From Mesostigma viride (taxonomy: Eukaryota; Streptophyta; Mesostigmatophyceae; Mesostigmatales; Mesostigmataceae): a DNA stretch of 64,000 bases. The stretch is taken from the NCBI GenBank assembly GCA_009746045.1, contig RPFO01000065.1, positions 9,488,628 through 9,552,627 on the forward strand. The letters run 5' to 3'. The number at the start of each line of letters is the position of its first letter. Positions within the stretch are counted from its first letter, which is position 1. The notes under the pieces are model-generated. The model did no database searches. It saw only the letters and a list, made by a program, of their open reading frames with translations, and was not told the DNA's origin. Positions 50,517-59,085 of this stretch are shown piece by piece. Position numbers and translations under genes: made by a program.

Positions 50517-51818
50517 GTACACGGCTGCCTGCCTGCCTGCAGCGATGTCCATCTTTGATTCGCATTCCGTGAAGATGTAGGAAATGCAGTCCGTTGCTCC
50601 CTTCTCGACTCGCAGCGTGACCACCGATGCCGTGCCACGAAGGTCAAGGCCGCTCATGTACTCTGGACCGGCACACGGCATATTAAGGTGACACGCCATC
50701 GTGAAGTTGTTGTTTAGCCACGTGGTAGGAGTCATGCCCTCACGGACACAGGACAAAACATTCCCTTGGTCACCGAACGCGGACAACAGATTGATCCACG
50801 CCTCCGTTGCGTTCGTACGGTATCCAGGCGCCAGGTTGGATCCGTTGATGTCGTATTGGTAGGAAGTCATACCATCCGCGATGTGATTGAACATCGTATT
50901 GCCAGATGCGTTGGTCACGTCCGCGCCGGCAGCAACCTGAATCGCCAGGAGTTTGCTGGCGGACGCGGAAGACAGCGACGCCTTGATGGCATAGGGAGTG
51001 CGAGTCCCGAGCGACTGTTTGGTGGACTGCCACGTCCGCCACTTGAAGGAGAGAGTTCCACCCTCGGCAAGCCTGGACGAGAAAATCTGGCCCACGATAT
51101 CTTCTTGGAACCTGTACGTGTCGATGCTAAAGTGGATGTTGCTCAGTTCGAAACCAACACCTGTCGCTGCTGGAACGGCCACGATGCCATCGCCAGCAGC
51201 AGCTGCCTGCGACGCTAGGGAGCATCACCCCTCCGTCCATGAGTGTGATTCGGATCTCGATGGGGGGAAGAGACTCAGATCCACGATCCGAGGCTCGCCG
51301 CTCAGGAATCCCAAAAAGTGGTCAATGACGCCGTCCACTGCGGTGTTTGCCTTCACGTTGTTTGTGAGAGTGCCAGCCACGTCAGCGGTGACGATGTTGT
51401 TATTCTTCGACCAACCAGCGGGAGCCTGCGCGAGATTGTACTCGACACCGCCGTGCACCGAGAGCAGCGTATGGAACAGCTGGGAGTAGTCGTTGATGCT
51501 GTCGACGGTCTGACCTCCTGCCAGTACCTCGAGGCGCCTGATGATGGAGGACGTGTACGCGGGGAACTTTGCGAACCCCGCCGTGGTCGTGGGGGTCCCC
51601 GTGAAAAACATTGCGAAGGAGTGCAAGTCCACGAACCCGGACGTGGGGAGGCGGACCGCGACCACAGACCCTTGTTTGATGCCGTCGCTTGCTGAGAGGG
51701 TGCTGAGATGGACTCGTTGAGTCGTGTGCTGACCCAGCGCCTTCACGAGGTATTGCATGGACTTGGGGATAGCGCGCGAGTACCAGGAATTGTCCGAAGC
51801 CATAGATTGTGTATACAT
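50511..51818 (-). pseudogene. Major capsid protein (double jelly roll), with a short out-of-frame stretch
   Basis: Starts at 51818, or at the internal Met in MASDNSWYSRAIPKSMQYLV (51803). PLV capsid signatures include LEVLAGGQTVDSINDYSQLF, ELSNIHFSIDTYRFQEDIVG and GGTLSFKWRTWQS. The protein forms the hexon trimers of the icosahedral shell. About 435 codons, at the short end for PLV capsids. A TGA at 51225-51227 interrupts the frame. Reading around it needs a shift in the G-run at 51262-51267 and a compensating one near 51205, leaving about 57 nt out of frame. This may be a damaged copy or two sequencing errors. Confidence 0.8.
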
Positions 51819-51833
51819 TCGAATGAGATATTT

Positions 51834-52190
51834 TTACTGAAGAAGCTGGCCGAGTATGGGATTTTTTACCTTCGCTCCATCAACCCGTCTTTCGAGGTTG
51901 GACAAGGCGCTCAGACCAGTGTTTGCGACCGAGTACGCTTTCCCGAGCAGCGTACTCTTCGCGATCATGTTGGATGGGATGTGTCCGAGCGCGGAATCGA
52001 CAATGCCCGCCGCCTGTTTGGCAGCCCGCGCCCCGTCGCCAATTTTTGAGATGACTTCGCCAGCGACGTGCCCGGCTTTCTTGACAGCTGACACGATGGC
52101 CGCCCCGTCGCCGACCCTCTTGATAGCGTTGCCGGCAAACTCTCCCACGCGTCTAGCCACGTTTCCGATTGCTCCAAAATTAACTTTCAT
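51834..52190 (-). CDS. Small amphipathic virion protein (pVI-like position)
   Basis: 118 residues if started at the ATG at 52190, MKVNFGAIGNVARRVGEFAG, overlapping the end of the penton gene by 11 nt. The body is a series of Ala/Gly/Val-rich amphipathic helices (AIVSAVKKAGHVAGEVISKI; GARAAKQAAGIVDSALGHIP). Such helices are typical of membrane-active or core-linking minor virion proteins. It lies between penton and major capsid genes. There is no sequence family match by eye; role inferred. An upstream ATG at 52253 is less likely. Confidence 0.5.
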   Translation of the reverse strand: MKVNFGAIGNVARRVGEFAGNAIKRVGDGAAIVSAVKKAGHVAGEVISKIGDGARAAKQAAGIVDSALGHIPSNMIAKSTLLGKAYSVANTGLSALSNLERRVDGAKVKNPILGQLLQ

Positions 52191-53043
52191 CGTCCTCGAT
52201 AGTACTAGATGGCTGAGAAATAAATCTGGTTTGTGGCTGGACGGTCCTGTCAAGGGCCATATACTTCAAAACGCTCCCGATCTTCCTCGCCTCTATTCCC
52301 ATCGCCTTCTGAGGGCTTATGCGGAAGGAGAGCTGAAGAGCCCAATCCGAGTAGACAGTTATAGGAGCGTCGTCCTCGTCGAGCAGTCGGATCGTGATGT
52401 TGCTGGGAGAGTCCTTGAGATGCTGCCACAAAGGGGTCGCTGCCTGCCAAACAATGGGTTCTAAGAACTGCGACATGTTGGGACAGACGGCCAAAAGGCC
52501 TCCATATCCCGTGCCTGTCGACGATGATATCACGTTTCCTCGAACGATGTCGCTGTATACATACACCATTCTCAGTCTCCCATTCGTTGCTGGCCGGTTG
52601 CTAGCGAGGACACCTGTGAAAGGATATGATCCTTCCATGAGCCCCAACACCCGGCCCGTGGGCTCATCCACCGCGACAGAGAACTCGGTGGCATTTGTCA
52701 CGGTAAAAAGACTAGTCGCCCTGTTGTACGTGACCGAGAACCCAGGATCTACCGCCTTCAAAGCTTCCTCTATGTTTTTTCGGTTTTCGATAGTCGTGTA
52801 CGAGCCGAGCGGCAAGGTCACCTTCGTAGGGGACTCGCTGCCAGACAAACGGACAGTGAAGTATCGGTTTCCTTCGCTGATGTGAGTCTGTTCAAACGGG
52901 ATGGTCATGAGGGTAAGCCCGACGTCGTGATAATCGTCAAGGAGTCCCGCCGGGATGTCCCATACCGGATCCACTAGCGTCCCGCGAGTTCGGTTCTCCG
53001 TGCGAAGAGTGAGTGTCAGCGTTTCCTGGATGAACTCCTTCAT
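52180..53043 (-). CDS. Penton-like minor capsid protein
   Basis: I start it at MKEFIQETLTLTLRTENRTR (53043); an earlier ATG at 53115 would overlap the previous gene more. The fold pattern fits the single-jelly-roll minor capsid of Polintons and PLVs: LRMVYVYSDIVRGNVISSS, then LAVCPNMSQFLEPIVWQA, and SNITIRLLDEDDAPITVYSD followed by WALQLSFR. It would form the vertices of the shell. Intact, 287 residues. It is in the leftward structural block directly upstream of the pVI-like and capsid genes. Confidence 0.7.
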   Translation of the reverse strand: MKEFIQETLTLTLRTENRTRGTLVDPVWDIPAGLLDDYHDVGLTLMTIPFEQTHISEGNRYFTVRLSGSESPTKVTLPLGSYTTIENRKNIEEALKAVDPGFSVTYNRATSLFTVTNATEFSVAVDEPTGRVLGLMEGSYPFTGVLASNRPATNGRLRMVYVYSDIVRGNVISSSTGTGYGGLLAVCPNMSQFLEPIVWQAATPLWQHLKDSPSNITIRLLDEDDAPITVYSDWALQLSFRISPQKAMGIEARKIGSVLKYMALDRTVQPQTRFISQPSSTIEDDES

Positions 53044-53281
53044 CGGCCACTTCTTCTGACAATAGCTCAGAAGTAATTTCGTTTGTCCCAAAAACCTTGA
53101 CGACGCCTTCCTCAATTTTCGCCGATGCCCTTTTCATGGCGCGCCTTGTCTTCCCTGTGAGTGGCTTCTTCTTACAGTAGAGCATGGCTGCCTCAATGAA
53201 CTCTCGTGGGACATTTGGATGGAGGGTCATCCATTGAGAGATCTCGAGCATCTCGGCGTCAGTGAACAGCGGGCTGCTCAT
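52937..53281 (-). CDS. Small 114-residue PLV protein overlapping the penton gene
   Basis: Starts MSSPLFTDAEMLEISQWMTL only 3 bp after the C2H2 gene stop. The N-terminal 65 residues look like a helical domain with a basic tail (KKKPLTGKTRRAMKRASAKI). The C-terminal 35-50 residues overlap the penton reading frame and are low-complexity, so the real protein may be translated through the overlap or end earlier in other copies. Unknown function. Confidence 0.45.
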   Translation of the reverse strand: MSSPLFTDAEMLEISQWMTLHPNVPREFIEAAMLYCKKKPLTGKTRRAMKRASAKIEEGVVKVFGTNEITSELLSEEVADEGVHPGNADTHSSHGEPNSRDASGSGMGHPGGTP

Positions 53282-53283
53282 GT

Positions 53284-53787
53284 TTACTCTTCTGTGAGAT
53301 TTTTTTCAGCGCCTTCTTTTGGAATTCCCACGACCGTGTTGTGGACCCTCCTGAGATGCAGCAGGAGGTTTTTTTCGTTTGCGAACGTGCTCTTACACCC
53401 GGGTTGTGGGCATTTCCACCTCGCGCCTCCCACCTGGACTCGTTTCCCGACAGGTACACCCGCAGGCTCCGGGGGTGCCGCCACTGCTTCATCGACGACA
53501 ACCGGTTCGGGAGCCGGCGCGACAGGGGCCGGTTGGGCATACGCGGACAACGGGGGGTACGCGACCGGTCTAGAGTTCGCCATCACTGACGCCATGAGAA
53601 GGGCATCCTTGAACCCTCGCGCCTCTGCGACCTTCCCTTTGTTCACCGCTCTTCGGACCGGCGCGCTGTGGATGACAATGGTGTTGGTCGATGAAGCGGT
53701 CACCTGCGACTGGGGTGCGACCTTACGCTTCGGTTTTCCCCTTTTACTTGAAGGACGGCGCCGTGCTGATTTCTGACGCCTTGCCAT
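53284..53787 (-). CDS. Basic protein with a C2H2 zinc finger
   Basis: 167 residues. The N-terminus is highly basic (RRQKSARRRPSSKRGKPKRK). An Ala/Pro-rich linker follows, and then a zinc finger with WKCPQPGCKSTFANEKNLLL and HLRRVH (C-x4-C-x12-H-x4-H). The basic tail plus finger suggests a DNA-binding virion core protein or a transcription factor. The upstream sequence has TATAAAAATC about 20 bp before the start, a possible promoter. It lies within the structural block. Confidence 0.65.
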   Translation of the reverse strand: MARRQKSARRRPSSKRGKPKRKVAPQSQVTASSTNTIVIHSAPVRRAVNKGKVAEARGFKDALLMASVMANSRPVAYPPLSAYAQPAPVAPAPEPVVVDEAVAAPPEPAGVPVGKRVQVGGARWKCPQPGCKSTFANEKNLLLHLRRVHNTVVGIPKEGAEKNLTEE

Positions 53788-53809
53788 TTCTGCATATAAT
53801 CATAGATTT

Positions 53810-54307
53810 TTATAACGTCCAAGTGAGGGTCTTGTTAGTCGACACGGCCATTTTTCCAGCGCGCGACTTGCAAAACGCCGTAGAGAGTGCTATGTTTGTT
53901 GACGTGTCAGTGGTGATGCGAGGAATCCGCAATGCGATTTCAAACACCCCGTCATCCTCCTCGTATCCTGAAACAACATTCCAGTTGCTGCCAATTATAA
54001 CGTTTACCGGCCAGACGGACAGGCCGCTAGCCGTTAAGCGATATGGGTTTGATATGTCGAGAATCGTTGGTGGGTTGTTATCAAATGTTAACCTGACAAG
54101 GATATTGGTCAACGCGGTCGGAAGAGTTAGTTCCGATTGTGTGGCCGGGTCGTGGAAAGACATCACGGCCACAGGGGCGCCGTGCCAAAATTGCGGAAGC
54201 GGGTAGTCGTATATGGGCTGCCTCAGACCGACCAAAGAATCTGCTTCCAATATCGTGTGCGATATACGCCTAGTTTCTCGGACATCTTCATACAGGGCCA
54301 CGTCCAT
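53810..54307 (-). CDS. Unknown 165-residue PLV protein
   Basis: Starts MDVALYEDVRETRRISHTIL. It is rich in beta-type sequence (NILVRLTFDNNPPTILDISN; SVWPVNVIIGSNWNVVSGYE) with no known motif. It is intact and between the fibre region and the C2H2 gene. It is probably a structural or capsid-associated protein by position. Confidence 0.5.
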   Translation of the reverse strand: MDVALYEDVRETRRISHTILEADSLVGLRQPIYDYPLPQFWHGAPVAVMSFHDPATQSELTLPTALTNILVRLTFDNNPPTILDISNPYRLTASGLSVWPVNVIIGSNWNVVSGYEEDDGVFEIALRIPRITTDTSTNIALSTAFCKSRAGKMAVSTNKTLTWTL

Positions 54308-54354
54308 CCCGTGATTGCCGCCAATTGACGACAGGCTTGAACCATAATAGTAGC

Positions 54355-54969
54355 TTAGGCTAGAAGCAAATAAAAGCGGGTCGGGCCAGATACTGTTGGA
54401 TCTAATACCTGGAACGTCACGGTCGCCAAATGGATCATACCAGTAACTGGAGGATCAACCAGTGAAATATGATCACAGGTTATGTCAACGTACGACGAGG
54501 ATTTTGATATTGTCGTTGTAGAAAAACCGCCAGTCCACGCTTCTCCAACGACTACGCTGATAAGCAACGGATCATTGCTCAACTTGGTGTTTGAAAATCC
54601 AAGTCTTACATAAAACTTCCTTACCGACTGACGAGCTGGTAGAATCCCATATATTTTGGCAGTATATTGGTTCATTTGCACGCCGTATTGAACATCGGGA
54701 CACTTAACAACCGTGCGGATGACACTCTCATTCGTGAGTGTTAGCTCCTTAAACCAAGTATCCGCCACACCCGGTACGGGTTTTGTGACGCTATATTTGC
54801 CAAAAATGCTACAATTCCTCGACGAGGTGGACCTGTGACGCAGCTCCAACACGTCTCCGACGGCTGTGTACGATCCGGATGGGTTGTTGGTTTTTAGAGA
54901 GTCGAACTCTATGTCTTGTAGGTCATCTTTGATTGGCCAGACATACGCGCCGTGGTACTCTCCGCTCAA
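54355..54969 (-). CDS. Unknown 204-residue beta-rich protein, possible C-terminal part of the fibre gene
   Basis: The open frame begins where the 717-residue gene stops, with a TTGA overlap at 54966-54969. No ATG exists before residue 99. It reads GEYHGAYVWPIKDDLQDIEF, then VRKFYVRLGFSNTKLSNDPL and VTFQVLDPTVSGPTRFYLLL. Either it uses a TTG start or is reached by frameshift from the upstream gene, or an ATG has been lost. Predicted beta-rich. Unknown function. Confidence 0.45.
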   Translation of the reverse strand: MSGEYHGAYVWPIKDDLQDIEFDSLKTNNPSGSYTAVGDVLELRHRSTSSRNCSIFGKYSVTKPVPGVADTWFKELTLTNESVIRTVVKCPDVQYGVQMNQYTAKIYGILPARQSVRKFYVRLGFSNTKLSNDPLLISVVVGEAWTGGFSTTTISKSSSYVDITCDHISLVDPPVTGMIHLATVTFQVLDPTVSGPTRFYLLLA

Positions 54970-57119
54970 GTGGAAGACTGGTCGGAGGGCATCGGAATGT
55001 ACGGGTCAAGAATGTCTGTAGGAGTGGTTGTAAATATACCGGACGAGTTTGAGATTTTAGTCATGTCACTAAGTTCTTGAGGAGTTGTTTTGGATATATA
55101 ACGCTCCACCTTCCCATCCGATTTTCTTCGAAATGCCACCCAGTAGCTGTTTTGTTGTCTCCATGATGAGTTTAACGTGTATCGAACCTTCGACTTCAGA
55201 TTGTCAAACAGGTCGAGTGCATAGTCACTATGGTGCAGATTGATACCCAGCATACCCCAATGCGTCGTAGCCGCATTTCTCCAATTCTGATGGGCATCTG
55301 TCGTGGCCGGGTGATATTTATTCGTCAAAGACATAGTATTTTCTGCAAACGAGACGAAAGCATCGTTGCTGCCCAAATATAGCCGAAAACACAATAGAAA
55401 TGGGCCGTCGATGAGCTGCTCTGAAAAAACAACACATTTGCTTGGTGCCGGAGTGGCTGTTTTTACAAAAAAGAATTTTTCGGGAGACCCTTCAAAGTAG
55501 TATTTCGAAGCTTCTGCTTGCAGCGTGGTCACGGAGTGGCGCGAGAATGATTCTAGAGAATGGAGCGTCGTAGCGGGGCCGTCTATCTCCACGGTCTCTC
55601 CTGACAGGTTTGGCGAGTCCTTTACGGTTACGATCCTGTATCTGAGTTCTACATCATCGCCTTCGGATGGATTTTGAAACGTCGTTGTCTTCAACGTCCC
55701 ATCCAAGGCCCCTTGAGATACTCCGTTCGCCAACAGATGAAAACCGGTGAGAGGAGGCAACGACTTTCCCCACCCCACATCATGGTCCGCGTAGACGCCG
55801 TTGATCGCGATTTTTACAGGATTTAGATATGAAATGTAGGAACTTGGTGTCCGGATGCCGGAGTGCAGTTGGCTCATTTTTGAAACGCATACCATCACCC
55901 CTCCTTTGTGGGTGGTGTAGGAGGTGAGGGTCGAGTCGTTGTAGACGTCTATCTCGTAGTTCATATACTTGTTACTATCTGCCGCGACTGGCGCGGTGAT
56001 TACGGCGTCTTCCCCGCGCAGTCCCCCGTTTTGCGAGAGGGAGACTCCGCCGATGGTCGGAGTGGTCGGCGTGAGCTGGGTGGAATTCATGTACCACCTG
56101 ATGGGGAGTTTGCGTTGGTATGCGAAGGGGGTCGTCATCTTTATGCCCTGTTTGAGGGTCGTTCCCTCTACGACCTCCCAATTAGCGGTGGTTGGATTGG
56201 TGCTCCAGTAGAGTGCGTTCACAGGGTCAATCGGACCCATTCGCCAGTCCGTCAGTGGCGAGTATGTACGCGTGATGGTGAAGGATCTCCCAGTTAGTGG
56301 AAGGCGGCGGTTGTCGTCGCGAATCGTGGCGAAAGACAACAACTCCACGCGGAGAGGGAGGCCGTTAAATCGAGATCCGCCGAGACCATAGAAAGAGTCG
56401 GAAAAGTATGGATATCCTACCTCTCCGTCCACAACGCTCTCCCCCGTGCGCGCCTGGGTCGTGTGGTAGTCGCGATAGGTAAACTTACAGATTCCACTCG
56501 CGTCGCCATTCGTAACGTTGTAGGGCAGCTGGACTCGCACATCCTGGTCATTGATGACGTTGAACGCGTTTTGGTGCGACACGGTCGTCCCGTCTTCGAG
56601 ATGGAGGACGAAATCCCCGTTCAAGTTAGCTATCGACGTTTTGCCTACCCCGTGTTGGTCAAAAAGGTAGTCCAATTGCGCGCGGGTCAGGACTCTGCCA
56701 CCAGGGTCTAGCAACGTATCAGGGCTAAAGTCGAAGACGTGGTACTGGGTCGCTCCCACTTTCGCCGTAAGGTAAGGTTCATTTAGAGTGAGATCGTCGA
56801 CTAAAGTAGTCCCTGATTTAAAATAGGAATACCCATTCACGACGAGACTGTAAGCAAGTTCCGATGGGTCGCTTGCGGTCTCGTCGTCGTAATTGTCTCC
56901 GAGTCGCACATTTGTCGGCTGGCTCGGGTAGAAAATTTTGAATCCGTCGACAACGAGTGACTCATCGAATGGATGTGAAATGCCAAGAAGTAACGTCACG
57001 CTAGCTTGAAGCCCATCTATGTCTGTTTCGATGTTAGAAACACGCTCCTCCATTTCAGGGTCGAGCGTTAACCCGGTGGCGAGATTGGTCGGTCTGCTCA
57101 ATGTTGTTAGAACGACCAT
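54966..57119 (-). CDS. Large fibre-like virion protein (717 residues)
   Basis: Starts MVVLTTLSRPTNLATGLTLD. Residues 20-45 (DPEMEERVSNIETDIDGLQA) are a short coiled coil, as in trimeric fibres. The rest is beta-rich with no repeat. The last 200 residues contain FLLCFRLYLGSNDAFVSFAE and NWRNAATTHWGMLGINLHHS, resembling a lectin/LamG-like or SPRY-like sandwich. It is the largest gene and the first in the leftward block, 24 bp from the divergent rightward gene. A host-attachment role is inferred from the coiled coil plus C-terminal sandwich. Confidence 0.55.
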   Translation of the reverse strand: MVVLTTLSRPTNLATGLTLDPEMEERVSNIETDIDGLQASVTLLLGISHPFDESLVVDGFKIFYPSQPTNVRLGDNYDDETASDPSELAYSLVVNGYSYFKSGTTLVDDLTLNEPYLTAKVGATQYHVFDFSPDTLLDPGGRVLTRAQLDYLFDQHGVGKTSIANLNGDFVLHLEDGTTVSHQNAFNVINDQDVRVQLPYNVTNGDASGICKFTYRDYHTTQARTGESVVDGEVGYPYFSDSFYGLGGSRFNGLPLRVELLSFATIRDDNRRLPLTGRSFTITRTYSPLTDWRMGPIDPVNALYWSTNPTTANWEVVEGTTLKQGIKMTTPFAYQRKLPIRWYMNSTQLTPTTPTIGGVSLSQNGGLRGEDAVITAPVAADSNKYMNYEIDVYNDSTLTSYTTHKGGVMVCVSKMSQLHSGIRTPSSYISYLNPVKIAINGVYADHDVGWGKSLPPLTGFHLLANGVSQGALDGTLKTTTFQNPSEGDDVELRYRIVTVKDSPNLSGETVEIDGPATTLHSLESFSRHSVTTLQAEASKYYFEGSPEKFFFVKTATPAPSKCVVFSEQLIDGPFLLCFRLYLGSNDAFVSFAENTMSLTNKYHPATTDAHQNWRNAATTHWGMLGINLHHSDYALDLFDNLKSKVRYTLNSSWRQQNSYWVAFRRKSDGKVERYISKTTPQELSDMTKISNSSGIFTTTPTDILDPYIPMPSDQSST

Positions 57120-57143
57120 TTATTATCTACCTAGAATATAAAC
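57120..57143. promoter_or_regulatory. 24-bp divergent promoter region
   Basis: TTATTATCTACCTAGAATAT plus AAAC is all that separates the start codons of the leftward fibre-like gene and the rightward coiled-coil gene. It is AT-rich, with TATTAT on one strand and ATATTC on the other. Both blocks must be transcribed outwards from here or from upstream within coding sequence. Confidence 0.4.
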
Positions 57144-57671
57144 ATGGCCTCTGAGGCTTCAGAGACCCCAACGAGCTACCAAGACGAAACCTTCGCCGAG
57201 ACGCGGGAAGAGCAGGTTGACCTGGTCAAGACAATTCGAAAGGGACAACCGCTGAATGATGAACAGAAAAAAGCCCTTCGCGACAAAATGAGGGTTTACC
57301 AGCAACGCGCAAAAGCCGAGAGGGAGAAGAGACGAAACGAAGAAAAGGAGGCAGAGATAACGAAACGAAAGGTCCTTGCAAAGGAATTGGAGATTCAGCG
57401 GCAAAGGCTAGTCGAACTCGAGCTGCAAGAAGCTCGTAACAAATCGCGGATTGAACGCCTTCTCGCTGAAGATTCCGTCGCCTCAACCCCCGCCGACACG
57501 CCAAAACCAAGACGGGGTCGAAAGCCCAAGGAGACAGAGCCGGACTCTCCGCCACCCCCGATCAAGACCCGACAGCTCCCACCTCCACCACCGCCACCTG
57601 TCGCGATGACGCCATACGAGATGCGCATGGCCGCCATCCGCGCGTCTCTCCTTGCTAGTCTGGACGATTAA
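57144..57671 (+). CDS. Coiled-coil protein with AT-hook-like motif
   Basis: 175 residues. Residues 45-110 form a long charged coiled coil (EEKEAEITKRKVLAKELEIQ). PKPRRGRKPKE follows, close to an AT-hook, and then a Pro-rich stretch and MTPYEMRMAAIRASLLASLD at the end. It may bind DNA near the packaging ATPase. It is the first rightward gene, 12 bp before the ATPase ATG. The family is unknown. Confidence 0.5.
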   Translation: MASEASETPTSYQDETFAETREEQVDLVKTIRKGQPLNDEQKKALRDKMRVYQQRAKAEREKRRNEEKEAEITKRKVLAKELEIQRQRLVELELQEARNKSRIERLLAEDSVASTPADTPKPRRGRKPKETEPDSPPPPIKTRQLPPPPPPPVAMTPYEMRMAAIRASLLASLDD

Positions 57672-57683
57672 AATGTCTTCAGA

Positions 57684-58568
57684 ATGATAATGGCTATCAT
57701 CGAAGAGCGACGAATTCATTCACTTGAGAACAAAGACATCAAGCAACGATACGCCCCACAGCGTCCTGCTCCACCGAATATGCCGAGTCTTCATTTCATC
57801 GCAAACTTCTGCGGAGCTCGACGGTCTGGGAAAACTACATCGGCAGTCAACATGGCGAAGGCTTACTTTGCTAACAACTCATTCGACAAGCTGTACCTCA
57901 TTTCAGGGAGTGCCCACACGGAGCCGAAATACAAGGAGCTCCCGGAACCAGCTATGACGATGGAAGTCTACTCTAACCTGGCATTCGATGGGATGATAGA
58001 TCATATAAAGTCTGACCTCCACGAATACGAGAGGTACAAGGACGATCTCAAGGTCTGGGAAACGTTCAAACGCGAATACGTGGATGGGAAAAAAAACGCA
58101 GAACTCATGGACCTCTCCATGTACCTACGCCTTGATGCAATGAACTGGGATAAACCTGCGACAAGGTTCGAGCACGGTCCTCCTTCGTCGCTCATTCTGA
58201 TAGACGACATGCAAGGCAGTGCCCTCTATCAGAGCTCTAGCAAAAACGCTGTTGCGGCTTTCGCGTTCAAACACAGACACTTCCTCACGAGCATGATTTT
58301 CCTGACACAGGCGTACACGAGCGGTGGCGTACCACGAGCAGTGCGAGCGAATATATCGTTTCTTGCGCTGTTCAGAACGAAGGACCATCGAGCCGCGCGA
58401 CAGATCGCGGAAGAGAGCGCGGGGTCTGTGGCGCCGGATGAGTTTCTCGCGCTATGGGACCACGCCGTCAAGGACGATCCTCACGACTTCTTTGCTGTCG
58501 ACTTCGACCAGCGCGACCCGAAAAAAATGTTTCGTCGAAACTTCAATACATTTCTCTCGATAAAATAA
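57684..58568 (+). CDS. FtsK/HerA-type DNA packaging ATPase
   Basis: 294 residues, intact. Walker A is GARRSGKTT (about residue 44) and Walker B is SSLILIDDM (about residue 168). A downstream segment has SMIFLTQAYTSGGVPRAVRA, the arginine-finger/sensor region of A32-like viral ATPases. It pumps the genome into the capsid. It follows the coiled-coil gene by 12 bp and precedes the AT-hook gene by 22 bp. This is one of the core markers of PLVs, virophages and Polintons. Confidence 0.85.
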   Translation: MIMAIIEERRIHSLENKDIKQRYAPQRPAPPNMPSLHFIANFCGARRSGKTTSAVNMAKAYFANNSFDKLYLISGSAHTEPKYKELPEPAMTMEVYSNLAFDGMIDHIKSDLHEYERYKDDLKVWETFKREYVDGKKNAELMDLSMYLRLDAMNWDKPATRFEHGPPSSLILIDDMQGSALYQSSSKNAVAAFAFKHRHFLTSMIFLTQAYTSGGVPRAVRANISFLALFRTKDHRAARQIAEESAGSVAPDEFLALWDHAVKDDPHDFFAVDFDQRDPKKMFRRNFNTFLSIK

Positions 58569-58590
58569 TTTTCTCTGAACATGATATACT

Positions 58591-59085
58591 ATGGATATTC
58601 CGTCCATCAAACGATACGCAGGCGCCGAGAAGGAGTACGTGTTGGACACCCAAGCACTCCTCCGATATTGTTCGGGTTCTCGACTGGGGCAGAAAACTCT
58701 AGAACGTGTCGTCAGGATCCTTCAAGAAGCAGGCCACCACGACACGATTCCGTCCACCTGTCACGACATGAGCCCCGAAATCCGATTGGCCATCCTCGCC
58801 TTGGTGGGCGATCGCAGGCGTCCACGTGGGCGCTCACCCTCCAAAACGGAAAAACGACACGAACCGAAACGGCCTCGAGGGCGCCCAAGGATCCACCCCG
58901 TAGGGTATAAAAAGCCTCGAGCCAAAAAATTGTCTCATGTTCAGTCATCAGATGACGGTGACCGTAGAGGAGCGTCGCGAGCAATGGCGACGGGCCCAGG
59001 CGAAGAGGCGAGCAATCGCCCGCGACCAGACGAACTGCATCTCGGCGAAAAGCAAGGTCAAGAAGGGCGTCTGGAATCCCAGTGA
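58591..59085 (+). CDS. AT-hook protein (164 residues)
   Basis: Starts MDIPSIKRYAGAEKEYVLDT. An N-terminal helical region is followed by EKRHEPKRPRGRPRIHP, a canonical AT-hook core (PRGRPR). It probably binds the minor groove of AT-rich DNA. Its C-terminal third overlaps the start of the recombinase frame (58937), so one of the two starts may be later. It may be a chromatin-like viral protein or a recombinase accessory; this is inference. Confidence 0.5.
   Translation: MDIPSIKRYAGAEKEYVLDTQALLRYCSGSRLGQKTLERVVRILQEAGHHDTIPSTCHDMSPEIRLAILALVGDRRRPRGRSPSKTEKRHEPKRPRGRPRIHPVGYKKPRAKKLSHVQSSDDGDRRGASRAMATGPGEEASNRPRPDELHLGEKQGQEGRLESQ

Noticed and set aside
51180-51280. A spliceosomal intron in the capsid gene explaining the TGA
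   Set aside because: No plausible GT...AG pair fits the short out-of-frame stretch, and two small indels explain it better.
57159-57637. Minus-strand frames opposite the coiled-coil gene
   Set aside because: They are other-frame readings of a charged, low-complexity coding sequence with no domain features.
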